This document shows, piece after piece, positions 11,517-23,027 of a stretch of 64,000 nt of DNA. The notes under the pieces are model-generated. The model did no database searches. It saw only the letters and a list, made by a program, of their open reading frames with translations, and was not told the origin of the DNA. Positions within the stretch are counted from its first letter, which is position 1. Each line of letters starts with the position of its first letter. The stretch spans positions 69,022,001-69,086,000 of the forward strand of contig CP142451.1 of assembly GCA_038049695.1 (NCBI GenBank), in the 5' to 3' direction. The position numbers and the translations under genes were made by a program. Origin of the DNA: Cinnamomum chago (lineage: Eukaryota; Streptophyta; Magnoliopsida; Laurales; Lauraceae).

Positions 11517-11792
11517 GCAATAAATTGGAGAGTTTTTTTTTTTTTTTACGAATAGATTGGAGAGTTGTAGGTGACGTGCTGTGCATTTAGTTAAACACTT
11601 ACAACCACTAAGTATCACCTATTATTATGTAGAGGTATATATATCCACATGGAAATCAAATAGGTTTTCTTGCCTGTGGAAGTGCAACAAATCTCACTAA
11701 TTTTGATGTCTCGTCCTTCAGTTTAGTTATCAAAGTGGTTTGTTTCACTAGTTCACCTGCTATGTTTTCTTAGATGTCAGTGCATGTGTATA
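11517..11792. other. Intergenic spacer left of a solo LTR
   Basis: No gene is seen. A T-run lies at 11529-11544. The last 90 bases (GTTTCACTAGTTCACCTGC onward) reappear beyond the solo LTR at about 14485-14545, so the LTR entered a locally duplicated sequence. Confidence 0.6.
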
Positions 11793-14399
11793 TGTCACGT
11801 CCCCAAAAATACAACCATGGGATAACGTGAAAAATAAAAATAAATATTCATTTTTCTGTGTTTAATACAACACGAGCTTCCAAAAGTGGACCCACATATT
11901 GCAAACCATGGTGGGTCAAAATAAATTTCATTAAATTCAACGGAAGCGTTATTCAATTGGTATCCAAGGTTCATAATTAAGATCCAACACCATCATCAGA
12001 TGAAGAAATAATAATTAAAGTTGCAGAATAAATCAAATAATTACTAAATAAAAGTTTATCATTAAATAAAGTTCATCTAAAGAAATTCTAAGATGACGTT
12101 CTCTCTCAAGTAGGCTCAGATGACTCCGTAGCTATCTCCGGCTCTCCACCCAGGTTCTGCAACTGGTTCAAACGCTTCCACTCAGGTTCGTCAACTGGTT
12201 CAAACGTTTGAAACGTTTGACCACCCTCCGTCTCCACAGTAGGGTAGGGGTCGGTACCTATGCACCAATAAACAAAGTAAACAGCAAGTACGAAAGCATA
12301 ATTCATAAATAAAATACAAGATCAATGAGAGTAAAGACAAGTAATGATCATAAGAGATTAACAATGGAACAATGATGAAAATAACGTATAACCTAAATTC
12401 AATCTACACAATAGAGCAATACAATAATCACACAGAAGCACTGTTATTGCTTTGGGTGGTCAGTCCTAACTTTCAAGCGGGAAAACACGTTCGAAGGCCG
12501 GCGGTCATTAACCGGTTCGTAATCGAAATCATAGGTCGGATAAACCGGTTCGAAATTCGGATATTAGAGTGTCCGTACGCATCGGTGATCAGCCGTCCAC
12601 ATACAACTGCAGTCATTCGAATATGACCAAATCAATATACATATATACATATCATAGTAGAATAGACCTAATGATCAGTAATGCTCTTGACACAGAAACC
12701 TAAGTTAAAGTGAAGGGCTGACTGCACAATAATTTATAATCGAATACCAAACGAATAATTCGAATAAACCTCTATAATATCTCAATCGATTGCCACGCCA
12801 CATCACAGTGCATATCCAATCAATCATAAGGTATGCAACTAATAGACCAATATCAAATTCAATCATATATGCAAACCCGAATGTCAAGGAATAATCAGAA
12901 GTCAATCCTAAGGTCAAACATAAGGTATCATACCTGACAACCATAGGAACCTCTAATAGGTAAGAGATCAACACATCCCCGCTCAATCAATGGTGCATAG
13001 ACCCAATTAAGGGTTTTCCAATAGAGATGGGTTGAGCCCGAATCCATTAGGATTTCCCCGAAGTCATACAAAGTACTAAATCTCATGTTGGTAAAATACC
13101 GTTTGCCCGGACGGTATTTACTCGGTCCAATGATCCAATTAATAAAGTACAAAAAAATATAATTTTAACATATTAAAAACCATATATATGATTTATTATT
13201 AATTTGCAAATAAAAATAATCTTAATTTATAACCTAAGAATTCCATCTATAATCTTTTTCCAAATTCATTTTTTTATAAAACGGGCCCAAGGTCTAATTG
13301 GTTTCATGAAAATTACAATGGGCTATTTTCTAAAATCTAATGGGCCAAGTGTTAAAAGTAAGTTGTCATAACATGACTCATCTCTTTCCCCCACCACGTC
13401 ATCACCAATCTCTCTCTTATATACTCCCAAACCACATCAGGTTCTGTATTAACCTCACATGGGATAACATCATCAGGTCATCACCAACCTTTATTATCCT
13501 CACACATCACTAATCGAGATCCTCGCAAAAATCCCACACTTTTTCAATGCACTCACGGACCACCAATTCCCACTTCATGTCCAAGTTGTAAACGGCCACA
13601 CAGAAACCCATCCTGGAACAGGCTTCACGTCAAACGCTGCAAGGGGTATTTGGATAGTGGCCCCCACCCGGGATTAACTTCACCACACTATCGCCCACCC
13701 ATAGACGGCTGAATGCCCGGACCAGATCCATGATCGGATCGTCCAGTGGGTCACACAACCTGGTTAACTACAATTAAAATATTTTCAAGAAACTCACACC
13801 CCAAAATTTAGAATAAAAAGATAGTGTCTATATATGTGCAAGGTTTCATCCAAAAGAGAGAATCAAACATTTGAGGGCATAAAAGAAAAAAAAAAAGGGT
13901 TTCTACATGCATCCACATACGAATCAAAGAAGAATACAAGCATTAAATTTACAAATTATAATTAGGTACTTGTCTGAAATTTGCGGTTGGAAGAGACGGT
14001 TTAGAGATCCTACTGCCAAAACCCAAAGGTGCTAATACAGAGAAAAGTTGAAAGAGAGAGAGTTGTGTGTGGAAATAAAAGAGTGTGGTGGTCTATAAAT
14101 AGGAAATAAAAATAAGAGTTGTAGTCTAACTTAGATTCTAAAAAAATAGAGTTTGGGTTTTTAAAAAAATATAAAGTTTGGATTAGAGAAGGATTAGAGT
14201 TTTGGTTTAAGAAAAATTGTTCCACTAAATTGGGCTCGGGTTAACTATGGGTAAAACACCTATCCAACAAGCCTACCTCACCAACCTAAGTCTAGCGTGG
14301 TCCCCACTTAGACTAATCGTGTATTTAATTAAAATACAATCAATTATATAATAATAATAAATAATATATAATATATATATATAATACCAAAACGTCACA
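11793..14399. mobile_element. Solo LTR, 2.6 kb, probably Ty3/gypsy
   Basis: It begins TGTCACGTCCCCAAAA and ends CCAAAACGTCACA, giving a short inverted TGTCACGT/ACGTCACA pair. Flanks are GTATA on the left and GTATC on the right, an imperfect 5-bp target duplication. No pol or gag sequence occurs inside, so it is read as a solo LTR. Ends resemble those of the solo LTRs at 30.4 and 55.7 kb, which suggests related families. Orientation is unclear: TATAAATA at 14094-14101 would fit the plus strand, while the end similarity suggests minus. Paired CAAACGTTTG/AAACGTTT palindromes lie at 12201-12218. Confidence 0.72.
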
Positions 14400-14616
14400 G
14401 TATCCACATTTGCATTCCTTTAATCGGAAATAATTTCCTCACTAATATCAAAGGCTTGTCCTGGATTTTAGTTTGCAAAGCGGTCTGTTTCACTAGTTCA
14501 CTTGCTGTGCTTTCTTACATGTCGGTGCATGTAGGTATATTCCACATATGTGGTCCTCCTTTAATTGAAATTTTTTTTTTTTGTGATGTAAAAAAACTAA
14601 TATATATATATATGAG

Positions 14617-14778
14617 AAATATTCAAGTGAGGAGGTGAGAGACTCCTTTTTTTAGGGAGGTTTCAAGTACAAAAAGGCTTTTGTACTTAAAGGGAGTATA
14701 CCCTTTTGTACTTGAAACCTCCAAAAAAAAGGAATCCCCCACCACACATGGTGAGGGAATCACTCACTTGAATACCCC
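14617..14778. mobile_element. Foldback MITE
   Basis: TATTCAAGTGA at the left pairs with TCACTTGAATA at the right, and the inverted repeat continues inward (AGGTTTCAAGTACAAAA against TTTTGTACTTGAAACCT), leaving a short loop near 14690. It lies between TA repeats, so the target duplication is ambiguous. It has no coding capacity and the family is not assigned. Confidence 0.8.
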
Positions 14779-14800
14779 TATATATATATTGATATTTTGC

Positions 14801-15662
14801 AGCTGGAAGTGGTTGGTGAGGTTGGACCACCTGATGGACATGGTGGTGATGATCACTGATGCAGGCGATGCAAATCTTTCCTTCCAGAATAAATATCGGT
14901 GAGACAATATGGTTTTATTATTCTGTATCACATTAAACCTATTTTCAGCGTCTTATTTTTCCCTTGTATTCTTGGCTCAATTTGGGGATTTTGTTGAGTT
15001 TTTCATTTTTAATTTCAATTGTTAGTTTGAATGCGGATAACCTTTAAAATCTTATTCCATTGTCAAAATAATTGATGGACACATTTCCTCACCAGCGAAT
15101 CAATGAGAATTTTCTCACGCCTGTGCTGTGCTGTGATGAGCTTCCATGGTCTTGGGATCCTTTTATTTATTTAATTACTCTGTTCACAGGCTCTAACAGT
15201 GAGAGAACTGGCTGGGTGGAGTCAGAAGCAATCCAATTAGAAATGTATCGTCTTTCATTGAATAGTCTCAAGCTTTCCATGCTTAATATTTGTGTATGTT
15301 TTATTCATCAGTATTCTCCCCGTTGGTCATCTTTTGCTTCACTAAATGGCAGTCCAGAACATTCATTTTATGGAGAAACCATTTTGCAAACATGTCATTA
15401 TGAGACGCATCATTTTCCATCCATAGACCTTGACCATGGTAGGATTACTAGATGGAGTCCGGTTTACATCTGGCATGAGTCACAAGGGGTGAACACTACT
15501 AGTGTTTCTTCTGTTGTCTTGGCATATACGTTTCATTCTTAATAATCAGTCATGATAGTTGTAAACATGATATTTTAACTTCAGGAGGGATCAGAAAAGA
15601 CAAAATGCCTTGTGGAGCTTATTTCAATGCTTAAAAACATTGGAACCATCAGTGGTTCCTGA
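14801..15662 (+). other. Exon-like stretches of unrecognised origin upstream of the ARM gene
   Basis: Several splice-like signals are seen: TATTTTGCAG then a short open stretch to 14889 before GGTGAGA, TTCACAG near 15188, and AACTTCAG near 15585 followed by EGSEKTKCLVELISMLKN and a stop at about 15662. No protein family is recognised. They may be the last exons or relics of a host gene whose upstream part was broken up by insertions, or chance. Confidence 0.22.
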
Positions 15663-15712
15663 ACCCCAACTCTATTTTAACCCCAAGCTCAAAAGGTAGG
15701 CTCTGAGACACC

Positions 15713-16630
15713 ATGTCGATCCAAGTCCTTGAAGCTATTACAGAATGCCTTGCTCAAGTCCAATCAGAGTCCCATGAGATTCAACACAAGGCTCTCAGAA
15801 CCCTCTCCTACCTCACCAAGGTCAGCCCACAGAACAGAAATTTACTTGCACAAATAGATGATGCCATACCCATGTTACTCTTCCTCTCGAAATCATCAAC
15901 AACCCAGGGCCTCTCCCTATCTGTCCTCTTCAACCTCTCCCTCAACCCCAATCTCAGGCAAATCCTAGCAAAAATGGACACCATCCAGCACCTCAACTCT
16001 CTCATCCTTACTCCTAGTTCACCCGAATCTGGCATGTTCGCTGCGTCCTTGATCTGTAGTTTAGCCATGTTGGATAAGAACAAGGCCAGATTTGGGGTGG
16101 CAGGCACGGTTCAGGTGCTTGTGAAGGTCCTCAGTGGTGCTGTGCAGTTCTCAGCTGCCCACCACCTTCTTAGTTCTCTGGCTGAGCTCCTGCAGTTCCA
16201 TGGTAACTGTACCCTTGCTGTCTGGGCAGGAGCTGTGCCGGTATTGTTTCAGGTTGTGGAGAGTACTGATGGTGTAGACCTTTCTGGTTCATCCCTTGCT
16301 AGTCTGGGCCTCCTGGCAAGGTTCAAAGAAGGGATTGAGGAGATAAGGGCAAGAGATGGAGTGGTGGGTTTGCTGGTTGATGTATTGAAGAGGAGGTGCA
16401 TGTTGAGCAGGGAGGGCTCTGCTGAGCTCCTACTCCGGCTATTCGACGAAAGTGAGGAGCATGTGAGGGAGGCCGTGGGCCTGTCTGAATTCTCGTCTCT
16501 GGTCGCCGATCTCTCGGTGCGTGGCTCAGCTAAGGCCCGAGAAAAGGCTTGTATGTTGATGAGGAAGATGATGGAGGTGAACTTAGATTGCTATATGGAA
16601 GGGAACCCCATGGTTCTCCAGTGGTACTAG
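15713..16630 (+). CDS. ARM-repeat protein without U-box
   Basis: This is an intronless 305-residue protein built of armadillo-type helical repeats from end to end. Recognisable blocks include ALRTLSYLTKVSPQNRNLLA, LSVLFNLSLNPNLRQILA, SLICSLAMLDKNKARFGVAG, LLSSLAELLQFHGNC and AELLLRLFDESEEHVREAV. Such blocks are typical of plant PUB-ARM proteins and their short relatives that lack the N-terminal U-box. Without a U-box it is unlikely to be an E3 ligase itself; a protein-binding scaffold role is inferred. The start has a good context (CACCATGTC) and no upstream in-frame extension carries a U-box. No membrane or signal segment is seen. The reading frame is intact and looks like a functional host gene. 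Confidence 0.88.
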   Translation: MSIQVLEAITECLAQVQSESHEIQHKALRTLSYLTKVSPQNRNLLAQIDDAIPMLLFLSKSSTTQGLSLSVLFNLSLNPNLRQILAKMDTIQHLNSLILTPSSPESGMFAASLICSLAMLDKNKARFGVAGTVQVLVKVLSGAVQFSAAHHLLSSLAELLQFHGNCTLAVWAGAVPVLFQVVESTDGVDLSGSSLASLGLLARFKEGIEEIRARDGVVGLLVDVLKRRCMLSREGSAELLLRLFDESEEHVREAVGLSEFSSLVADLSVRGSAKAREKACMLMRKMMEVNLDCYMEGNPMVLQWY

Positions 16631-17593
16631 AATATGAAGACGAGCTGGTCTGGTTTCGACTTTGATATTACGTGGCTGATTTAATTTTGATTTTGGAGAA
16701 AGGATGATCAGAGATTCTTTTCCTTTCTCCCGTGCTAAGTGACTATACATTCCAATGGACTTATAATCATTAACGTGTGTGCGTGTTATGTTCCATTTCC
16801 CAACTGATTTGCACTCGGATTAAAGAGCTAGGGACTCAGAATTGACTTGACCATTCCTATGAGTCCAACTCAGGTGAGTTGAAGACAATGGCCTGAGAGT
16901 GACCCAACACGATTAGCTTTTTTTTTCTTTTTTCTTTTTTTAAACGATTGAATTATTTTATATACAATGTATATACATAAATTAATGTATAATATGTGAA
17001 TTCTTTATGCATATGGCATAACAGCTGTGCTGAACTGCCGGAGCAGTTTACAGCCTGCCGCCCTACTGGACTTACCTGGCCCCTTGTCTAATCTATTCTG
17101 TTAACACTCACTACCCCTGTGAATTAGATCTCACACCAACTTCACACTCATCCCAAGTTTTGTACCCGATTTGATCGATCACATGGGGAACATGTGAACT
17201 GGCACTTCATCAAACAGCTAAAAAATTGTTCAAATTTTAGGCCTTTCTACCCTCTATCCCCATATTTGACATGCATCCGGGTGGGCTCCACAGGCTGGGC
17301 GATGATTTGCTCTAGACTATGGATTTAGACTCTGGGTTTAACCTCCTCTTGCATATAAAAAAAGAGAACACAATTGCAAAGATGGTACACAAATAGATAA
17401 AAAAATATAGTGCTTGAAAGCTGAGACAATATCCAACTGTGTGCCTTTAAAGTTCTTGGCTCCATATGGCATCTAGTCCTCATTCCCCCGTAATACAAGC
17501 CATCCAGGTCATAAACTCTCAATTGCAAGGTTGAAAAGGGAAATGGGGTATGGTCCAAATTTGATGTGATTAATGGCCACTCGTGGAAGAAAT
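16631..17593. other. Intergenic, includes 3' flank of the ARM gene
   Basis: The first 200-300 bp presumably hold the 3' untranslated region. A T-rich run lies at 16918-16940. No further gene or clear repeat is seen. Confidence 0.6.
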
Positions 17594-17892
17594 CTGCCAA
17601 CTAGTATTTTTAGGTGAAAACCCCTTGGTAAATTGAAATATTCACCAAATTATGACTGTTGTCTATCCTTGGACTATGTTGTGGTTCATGGCTTCTCTTG
17701 GTTTTATGGTTTATTGGTGGTGAAATTGAGCTTCAAGATTTAAGCTGCCAATTAGTATATTTAGGTGACATGCCTTTGTTAAAGCTGAAATATTCACCAA
17801 ATCATGAGTGTTGTCTATCCTTGGATTATGTTATGGTTCATGGTTTCTCTTGGTTATATGGTTCATTGGAGAAATTGAGCTTCAAGATTTAA
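17594..17892. repeat. Two tandem copies of a 151-bp unit
   Basis: CTGCCAACTAGTAT at 17594 recurs as CTGCCAATTAGTAT at 17745, and both copies run through ATATTCACCAAAT, TTGTCTATCCTTGGA and GAGCTTCAAGATTTAAG. The short open frame across the second copy is a by-product. Confidence 0.9.
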
Positions 17893-18138
17893 GGGCCTGG
17901 TTGTTTCATGTAATTGAATACATAGGGTTAGGATTGAAGAAACAAACATGAATTTTCAAAAATGACATGGGGAAGTGGGGCATGAATACCCAGGCCACCA
18001 CCCTAGTAATTCAAATCCTAGGAAAGTAGAGCTCTTAGCTACATCTCTACCCCATGTCCTTTACCCTCCACGTCTTTAATAATCATGTGGAGCTCATTTG
18101 ATCAAGAATTCTTATATGAGTTGCAAACAACTAGGTCC
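17893..18138. mobile_element. Tourist-like MITE (PIF/Harbinger type)
   Basis: Terminal inverted repeats GGGCCTGGTTGTTTC and (inverted) GGACCTAGTTGTTTGC bound a 246-bp non-coding sequence flanked by TAA on both sides (17890-17892 and 18139-18141). A TAA target duplication with a GGGCCTG-type end is the hallmark of the PIF/Harbinger superfamily. Confidence 0.85.
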
Positions 18139-18649
18139 TAAATGTTCTTATCTGAGTTGAAAAAATTTTCATTGTGCTTTATCCATCATTACTTGGGTTT
18201 GAGCATTCTCTGGCTTCCTCTCATTAATGGACTCCTGGTGTATATTTAGTTGGACAAATTGCTGCCCCTAAATCTATCTTACATATACTTTAATTTAAAA
18301 AAAAAAAAAAAACTTTATAGCATGTAAAGAAATGCAATTACACTCGATTACTACTGCCAAAAATTATTTTTTATTTTTTTGTTCAAATAACAACCATAGT
18401 GAAGACAGTTACGGACAAGAAAGATTTTTACTATAAACAGATTCATTTTGTAACGTTCTAATTTTGGGTAGTTTCTACTGAGATTTGGACTAATTGTTAG
18501 ATTGTGTGGTCTCAATTCATCAGTTGATATAATAAATTGATTAATTTATTTATTTATCAATAAAATCATGCTTTCCTTTCATGAGATGAATGATGTTTTA
18601 TTACTTAGTGCACATGACCAATATATATATCACTACAAGAAAAAGGCCC

Positions 18650-18860
18650 AACAGCGACCAAATGTTTCAGCGATCGCAATTTTCGGTAGCTATTGCGGGT
18701 AATAGCGACCGCTATTAGCGACCGAAAATAAATCCCGTCGCAATTATTATCAGCGACTGGTCGCTGATCAGTCGCTGATTCACAGTTCCCACCATTAAAA
18801 TTGGCGCAATGGCATCAGCGACCGCATTCGGTCGCAGAAATCGGTCGCTGATCCTTTCAC
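18650..18860. repeat. 5' subterminal repeats of the CACTA element
   Basis: At least seven copies of GCGACC or its complement GGTCGC lie within about 200 bp, some paired as palindromes (CAGCGACTGGTCGCTG). In En/Spm elements such subterminal repeats bind the TNPA-type protein and are needed for excision. Confidence 0.88.
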
Positions 18861-18929
18861 CCTTCTTTTTTCCCCTTTGCCGCCACCAAAATCCCTTTTT
18901 CCCTTTGCCGCCACCAAAAACCCTCTTTC

Positions 18930-19007
18930 TCTCGCTCTCGGTCTCTCACGCTCTCTCGGTGTCTCTCTGCTCTCCCGGTCTCTCTCAAGCTCTCTCGGTG
19001 TCTCTCT

Positions 19008-19044
<37 letters not shown>

Positions 19045-19790
19045 CTAGGTCTCTCTCTGCTCTCTGTCTCTCGCTCTCTAGGTCTCTCTCTGCTCTGTCT
19101 CTCGCTCTCTCGGTCTCTCTCTGCTCTCTCTCTCCCTCTCAGTCTCCCTCTGCGTCTCTCTGCTCTCTCTCTCTCTCTCGCTCTCTCGGTTTCTCTCTGC
19201 TCTCTCTCTCCCTCTCAGTCTCCCTCTGCGTCTCTCTGCTCTCTTTCTCTCGCTCTCGGTCTCTCTCTGCTCTCTGTCTCTCGCTCTCTCGGTCTCTCTC
19301 TGCTCTCTCTCTCCCTCTCAGTCTCCATCTGCTCTCTGTCTCTCGGTCTCTCTCTTTCTCTCAGTCTCCCTCTGCGTCTCTCTGCTCTATGTCTCTCGCT
19401 CTCTCTCTGCTCTCTCTCTCTCCCTCTCAGTCTCCCTCTGCTCTGTCTCTCGGTCTCTCTCTCCCTCTCAGTCTCCCTCTACGTCTCTCTGCTCTCTCTC
19501 TCTCGCTCTCGGTCTCTCTCTGCTCTCTGTCTCTCGCTCTCTCGGTCTCTCTCTGCTCTCTTTCTCTCCCTCTCAGTCTCCCTCTACTCTCTGTCTCTCG
19601 GTCTCTCTCTCCCTCTCAGTCTCCCTCTGCTCTGTCTCTCGGTCTCTCTCTCCCTCTCAGTCTCCCTCTGCTCTATCTCTCGGTCTCTCCCTCCCTCTCA
19701 GTCTCCCTCTGCTCTCTGTCTCTCGGTCTCTCTCTCCCTCTAAGTCTCACTCTGCTCTCTGTCTCTCTCTCTCTGTCTCCAAAAAAACCC
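18930..19790. repeat. CT-rich minisatellite in the CACTA 5' part
   Basis: About 860 bp consist of variants of CTCTCGGTCTCTCTCTGCTCT and CCCTCTCAGTCTCCCTCTG with almost no purines besides G in fixed places. Long open frames here (Leu/Ser repeats) come from base composition. It lies between the 5' terminus and the likely leader exon, so it may be transcribed. Confidence 0.9.
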
Positions 19791-20147
19791 ATCTCTGTTA
19801 TCAGGCGCAGACCGATCCCACTGAAGAAACATTGCAGCCCCTTTTCTGGTCGTCTTCTCCAAAGCCAGCACGAGTTTGACCCCTTCTCCAAACCCCATCG
19901 TCTCCAACTTTTCAAAGTCTTTCTCGAACAACATCAACAAGAAGTCGAAGAAGAAGAAGAAGCAGCAAAAGTCGAAGAAGGAGAAGAAGCAAACGTCGAA
20001 GAAGAAGAAGATCCTGATCCAAGCATCCACTTTCCCAGCCCCCACTTTCTCGTCTGGATCTGATCTCTACACCATCAGAAGCATTCGACATACACTTGAT
20101 ATAAAGCTAACTTGATCTCTTCGTCAAATCTCTTCGGGAATTGAGGT
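19790..20147 (+). other. Probable leader exon of the CACTA transcript
   Basis: After the CT-rich tract comes a normal-complexity stretch with a GAAGAAG-rich part (19945-20010), ending at GGAATTGAG before a GTAAAG donor at 20147. The T-rich sequence after it resembles a plant first intron. One frame encodes a Glu-rich peptide and another a Lys-rich one; neither is recognised. Whether it is a transposon leader or a captured host 5' exon is open. Confidence 0.4.
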
Positions 20148-23027
20148 AAAGATTCTGAATTTTTGGTGAAGATCATGTAAGATCTGCTGCCTTAACTTAT
20201 AGTAAGCTAGATCTTCTAATGCTCTGATTTATCTGGCGATTTCTAGTCTAATTTTTTGGTTTTTTGTTCTAGATCTATTTGTTTAACGTTGAAAAAGGTT
20301 GAGATTTCTGTTTATTTATGTCGATTTCTATTTGTTTCGATCTGCATCGATTGAAGTAGCAAGTTCTCGATTGCTTGTTGATGAGCGAATCTGTTGGCCT
20401 CTAGGTCTCTGATTCAATTTCTTTGTAGCATGATTTTGATCGACTACCACAAGTTCACATGCATGTAGGATCGATCCATTTTAGTCAGTTGGAATATCAC
20501 TGAATTTCTCTGTGTTGATAGAAATTAATGAATTTCTTCTTATTATTATATATGTTGCTTTGAGAGTTTCTAATCACTTGTTGCAACTGTTTTCATGCAT
20601 TTGCTTGCATTCCATCCATGTGATGTTTGATTGATTTTCATTGATATAGTTTGTGTTCTATGTAATATGAAATTTAAATATGCATATCAAGTGTATGTTA
20701 TAATGCTTGTAAGAAATTTAAACATACAATACACACACACATACATTTTTTCTACAAGCATATGTATTTTTGTCATACATGGTTGTCACTATAAAGGAAT
20801 TAGTTATTTGGGGGCAGTTGGTAAGGAAATTAAGGATCGTCCATCGAGGGTCTCCTGCCCTACAAACCCCAGTGAGTCTCACTACCAAGCACCAATTGCT
20901 TGGGTTTTGCTTTCATATGTTGATCACAAAATAAGAGAATCCATGTTCTGTGGCTGCTGTATTGTTCAGTTCGGTGAACTTTCAAGTGTTGTTTCATCTT
21001 GGAATTTAGTATAACAAGAACTTCTTTTACAAAATTTCATGTTCTGTTCTTTTTAATTATTTTTTTGTGACATCACTCTTTTACACAGTTGGATTCTGCA
21101 TTCCTTTTTGGAACTATTGCAAATGAGCATGATAAAACATGTGTGTTTGCCCTTGATAGTTTGAATGATTTACTAATGGCACTTCTAGTTTGAATGGAGT
21201 GAGGTCCAAACTCATTCTGAAAGTGTCTTGTTGTTATAAGATGTAACTGTTAGTTCTTTGGCTCAACCATCATCATCGTAGTCATCATCATCATCATAGT
21301 TTTTATAAGTTAAAATATGTGGATTTCTTTGGTTGGCCTATGTGGAAGGTTACTGTTAAAAAAAATAGGCCACACACGATCGTACGAAGGTGGATAGAAT
21401 GTCAAACATTGGATGGACAATGAAGAACAAAATCTTGGGCAGCTTTCTGAAGAACTGGGGAATTCAACAAAGAACCCACTGCATAAATTTATAATCCAAG
21501 TATAAAAACTCCTCCTGAGTTCTGACTTGCCAAGTTGCCATGACTTGTGCCAGTTGACTGATCTGGATAGATGACTAGGGGTGTTCATATCCCAACCTGA
21601 GGCATATCCAGGCCCATCCTGATTTTAGAAACAAGCCTCATATCCAGCCCAAGTCTTACATCGCCGTAGGTGCTTGTCCCAAGCCTGCCCCACCCGAAAC
21701 ATGTGAGGCCCAAACCCGCTCATTTAGACGGTCAGACTGGGCCAGCCAGACATTCCCACTTCTGGCACCCAACTTAGAGCCTAAATAGTACCAGATTTAT
21801 CTAAAAATATATGTATGTAAAATTTTCAATTCATCAGATGGCCCACCTGGACCCATCGCAACAAACGTCTGAGTGTTCAGAATGTTCCTATAAAACATTC
21901 CTAGTTTCTTTCTTCTGTTTTATTTATCTAAGCAAGTTCTTTTGTTAGGAGACTATACTCTGGTTTCTGAGCAATGAATAAATGTGTAGGGCTATCAAGA
22001 ATTTTATGCTCAATCCATGTGTATTCCTTAGTAAGCAATGAATAATATCTTTATTGTTCATCCAATACAGCTACATATGTGCCAAAAAATTTGGATCGAC
22101 TTGTGGGCTACCAGGCTGAGTCATTTTTTGGTGCCCGGCAAAGATCGAACACAACCATGAATTATTTCAAACAACAAAACTGAGATTAATTTATAGCAAT
22201 TCCTTGCATTTTGACTTCATCATCCTAAACTTAATTAGGATATATGAATATAATCTCCCTTTGAGTTAGCAATATAATTTCCCATTGATTTAGCAATATA
22301 ATCTCCCTTTGATTACACCTTAAAAAACCCTAATACAATTAGCAAAATACCCCCGAACCATCCAGTTGACCAAAAATGCAAAATATAAACCCCAACACAT
22401 TAGCACCTTTGTGAATGTGAAAGGCCCACTGAACCTTATGCCAAATCTCTAACCGTTTAATAGTGATAATGAAATCAATCGTGCAACCCAACAAGAAAAG
22501 GGACGGGCACTAATTCGTTCGAGATTGCCCGAGCTCAAACCGTTAGAATGAGGTCTCTGTCAATGATATAATTTAAAACAATAGGACATGTTCAGTTTAG
22601 AAACCCGTTCAAAATTCACTTATTAGGAGTGAATTTTGAATAGTCCCCAGTTTGGGACTGTTCTTGTATGTCATGCTCCCACTTAGGCTGGTGTCAACTA
22701 CTGAAGCAAATGTATCTGTTTGTTATAAAGAAATTTTGGTTTCTTTATCCTCTATTGTTCTCCGGGTGCATACTTAGACTGTATAAATTATAGTCTACTT
22801 CGTGTACTTGGAGACCGATGGGAGATGCTGCCGAAATTTCTTTTGAACAACAGATGCACTTGTTTGAGTCGTTGACATTAGTGGGACGTCGCATACAAGA
22901 ATGGGATAGAAGCCTGACCGGTGTAATAAGGGTAGAGACATATTTAGATAGGAACCATGCATTAATTATACCTAAAGACGGCATAGTTTAATATAATATC
23001 TCTTGTCAAAATAGGTATCGTAGTATC
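20148..23027. other. Non-coding CACTA interior, likely intron and 5' region of the transposase gene
   Basis: The DNA is AT-rich with no gene recognised. Items seen are CA and CAT microsatellites (about 20724-20742 and 21270-21296) and a GGGGTGTTCATATCCCAACC stretch at 21588 that looks like the edge of another small repeat. Around 20800-21010 there is an open frame with no recognisable family. Confidence 0.5.

Noticed and set aside
15072-15542. A 156-codon frame upstream of the ARM gene
   Set aside because: It spans what look like intron and exon pieces, has low-complexity T-rich stretches, and shows no family likeness.
18877-19743. A 288-codon frame of Leu/Ser repeats
   Set aside because: All its length comes from the CT-rich minisatellite; overlapping frames are equally open, and no family resembles it.
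20631-21014. A 127-codon frame in the CACTA interior as a further captured gene
   Set aside because: The second half has natural composition, but I could not link it to any family and saw no splice borders, so it is mentioned only as unexplained.
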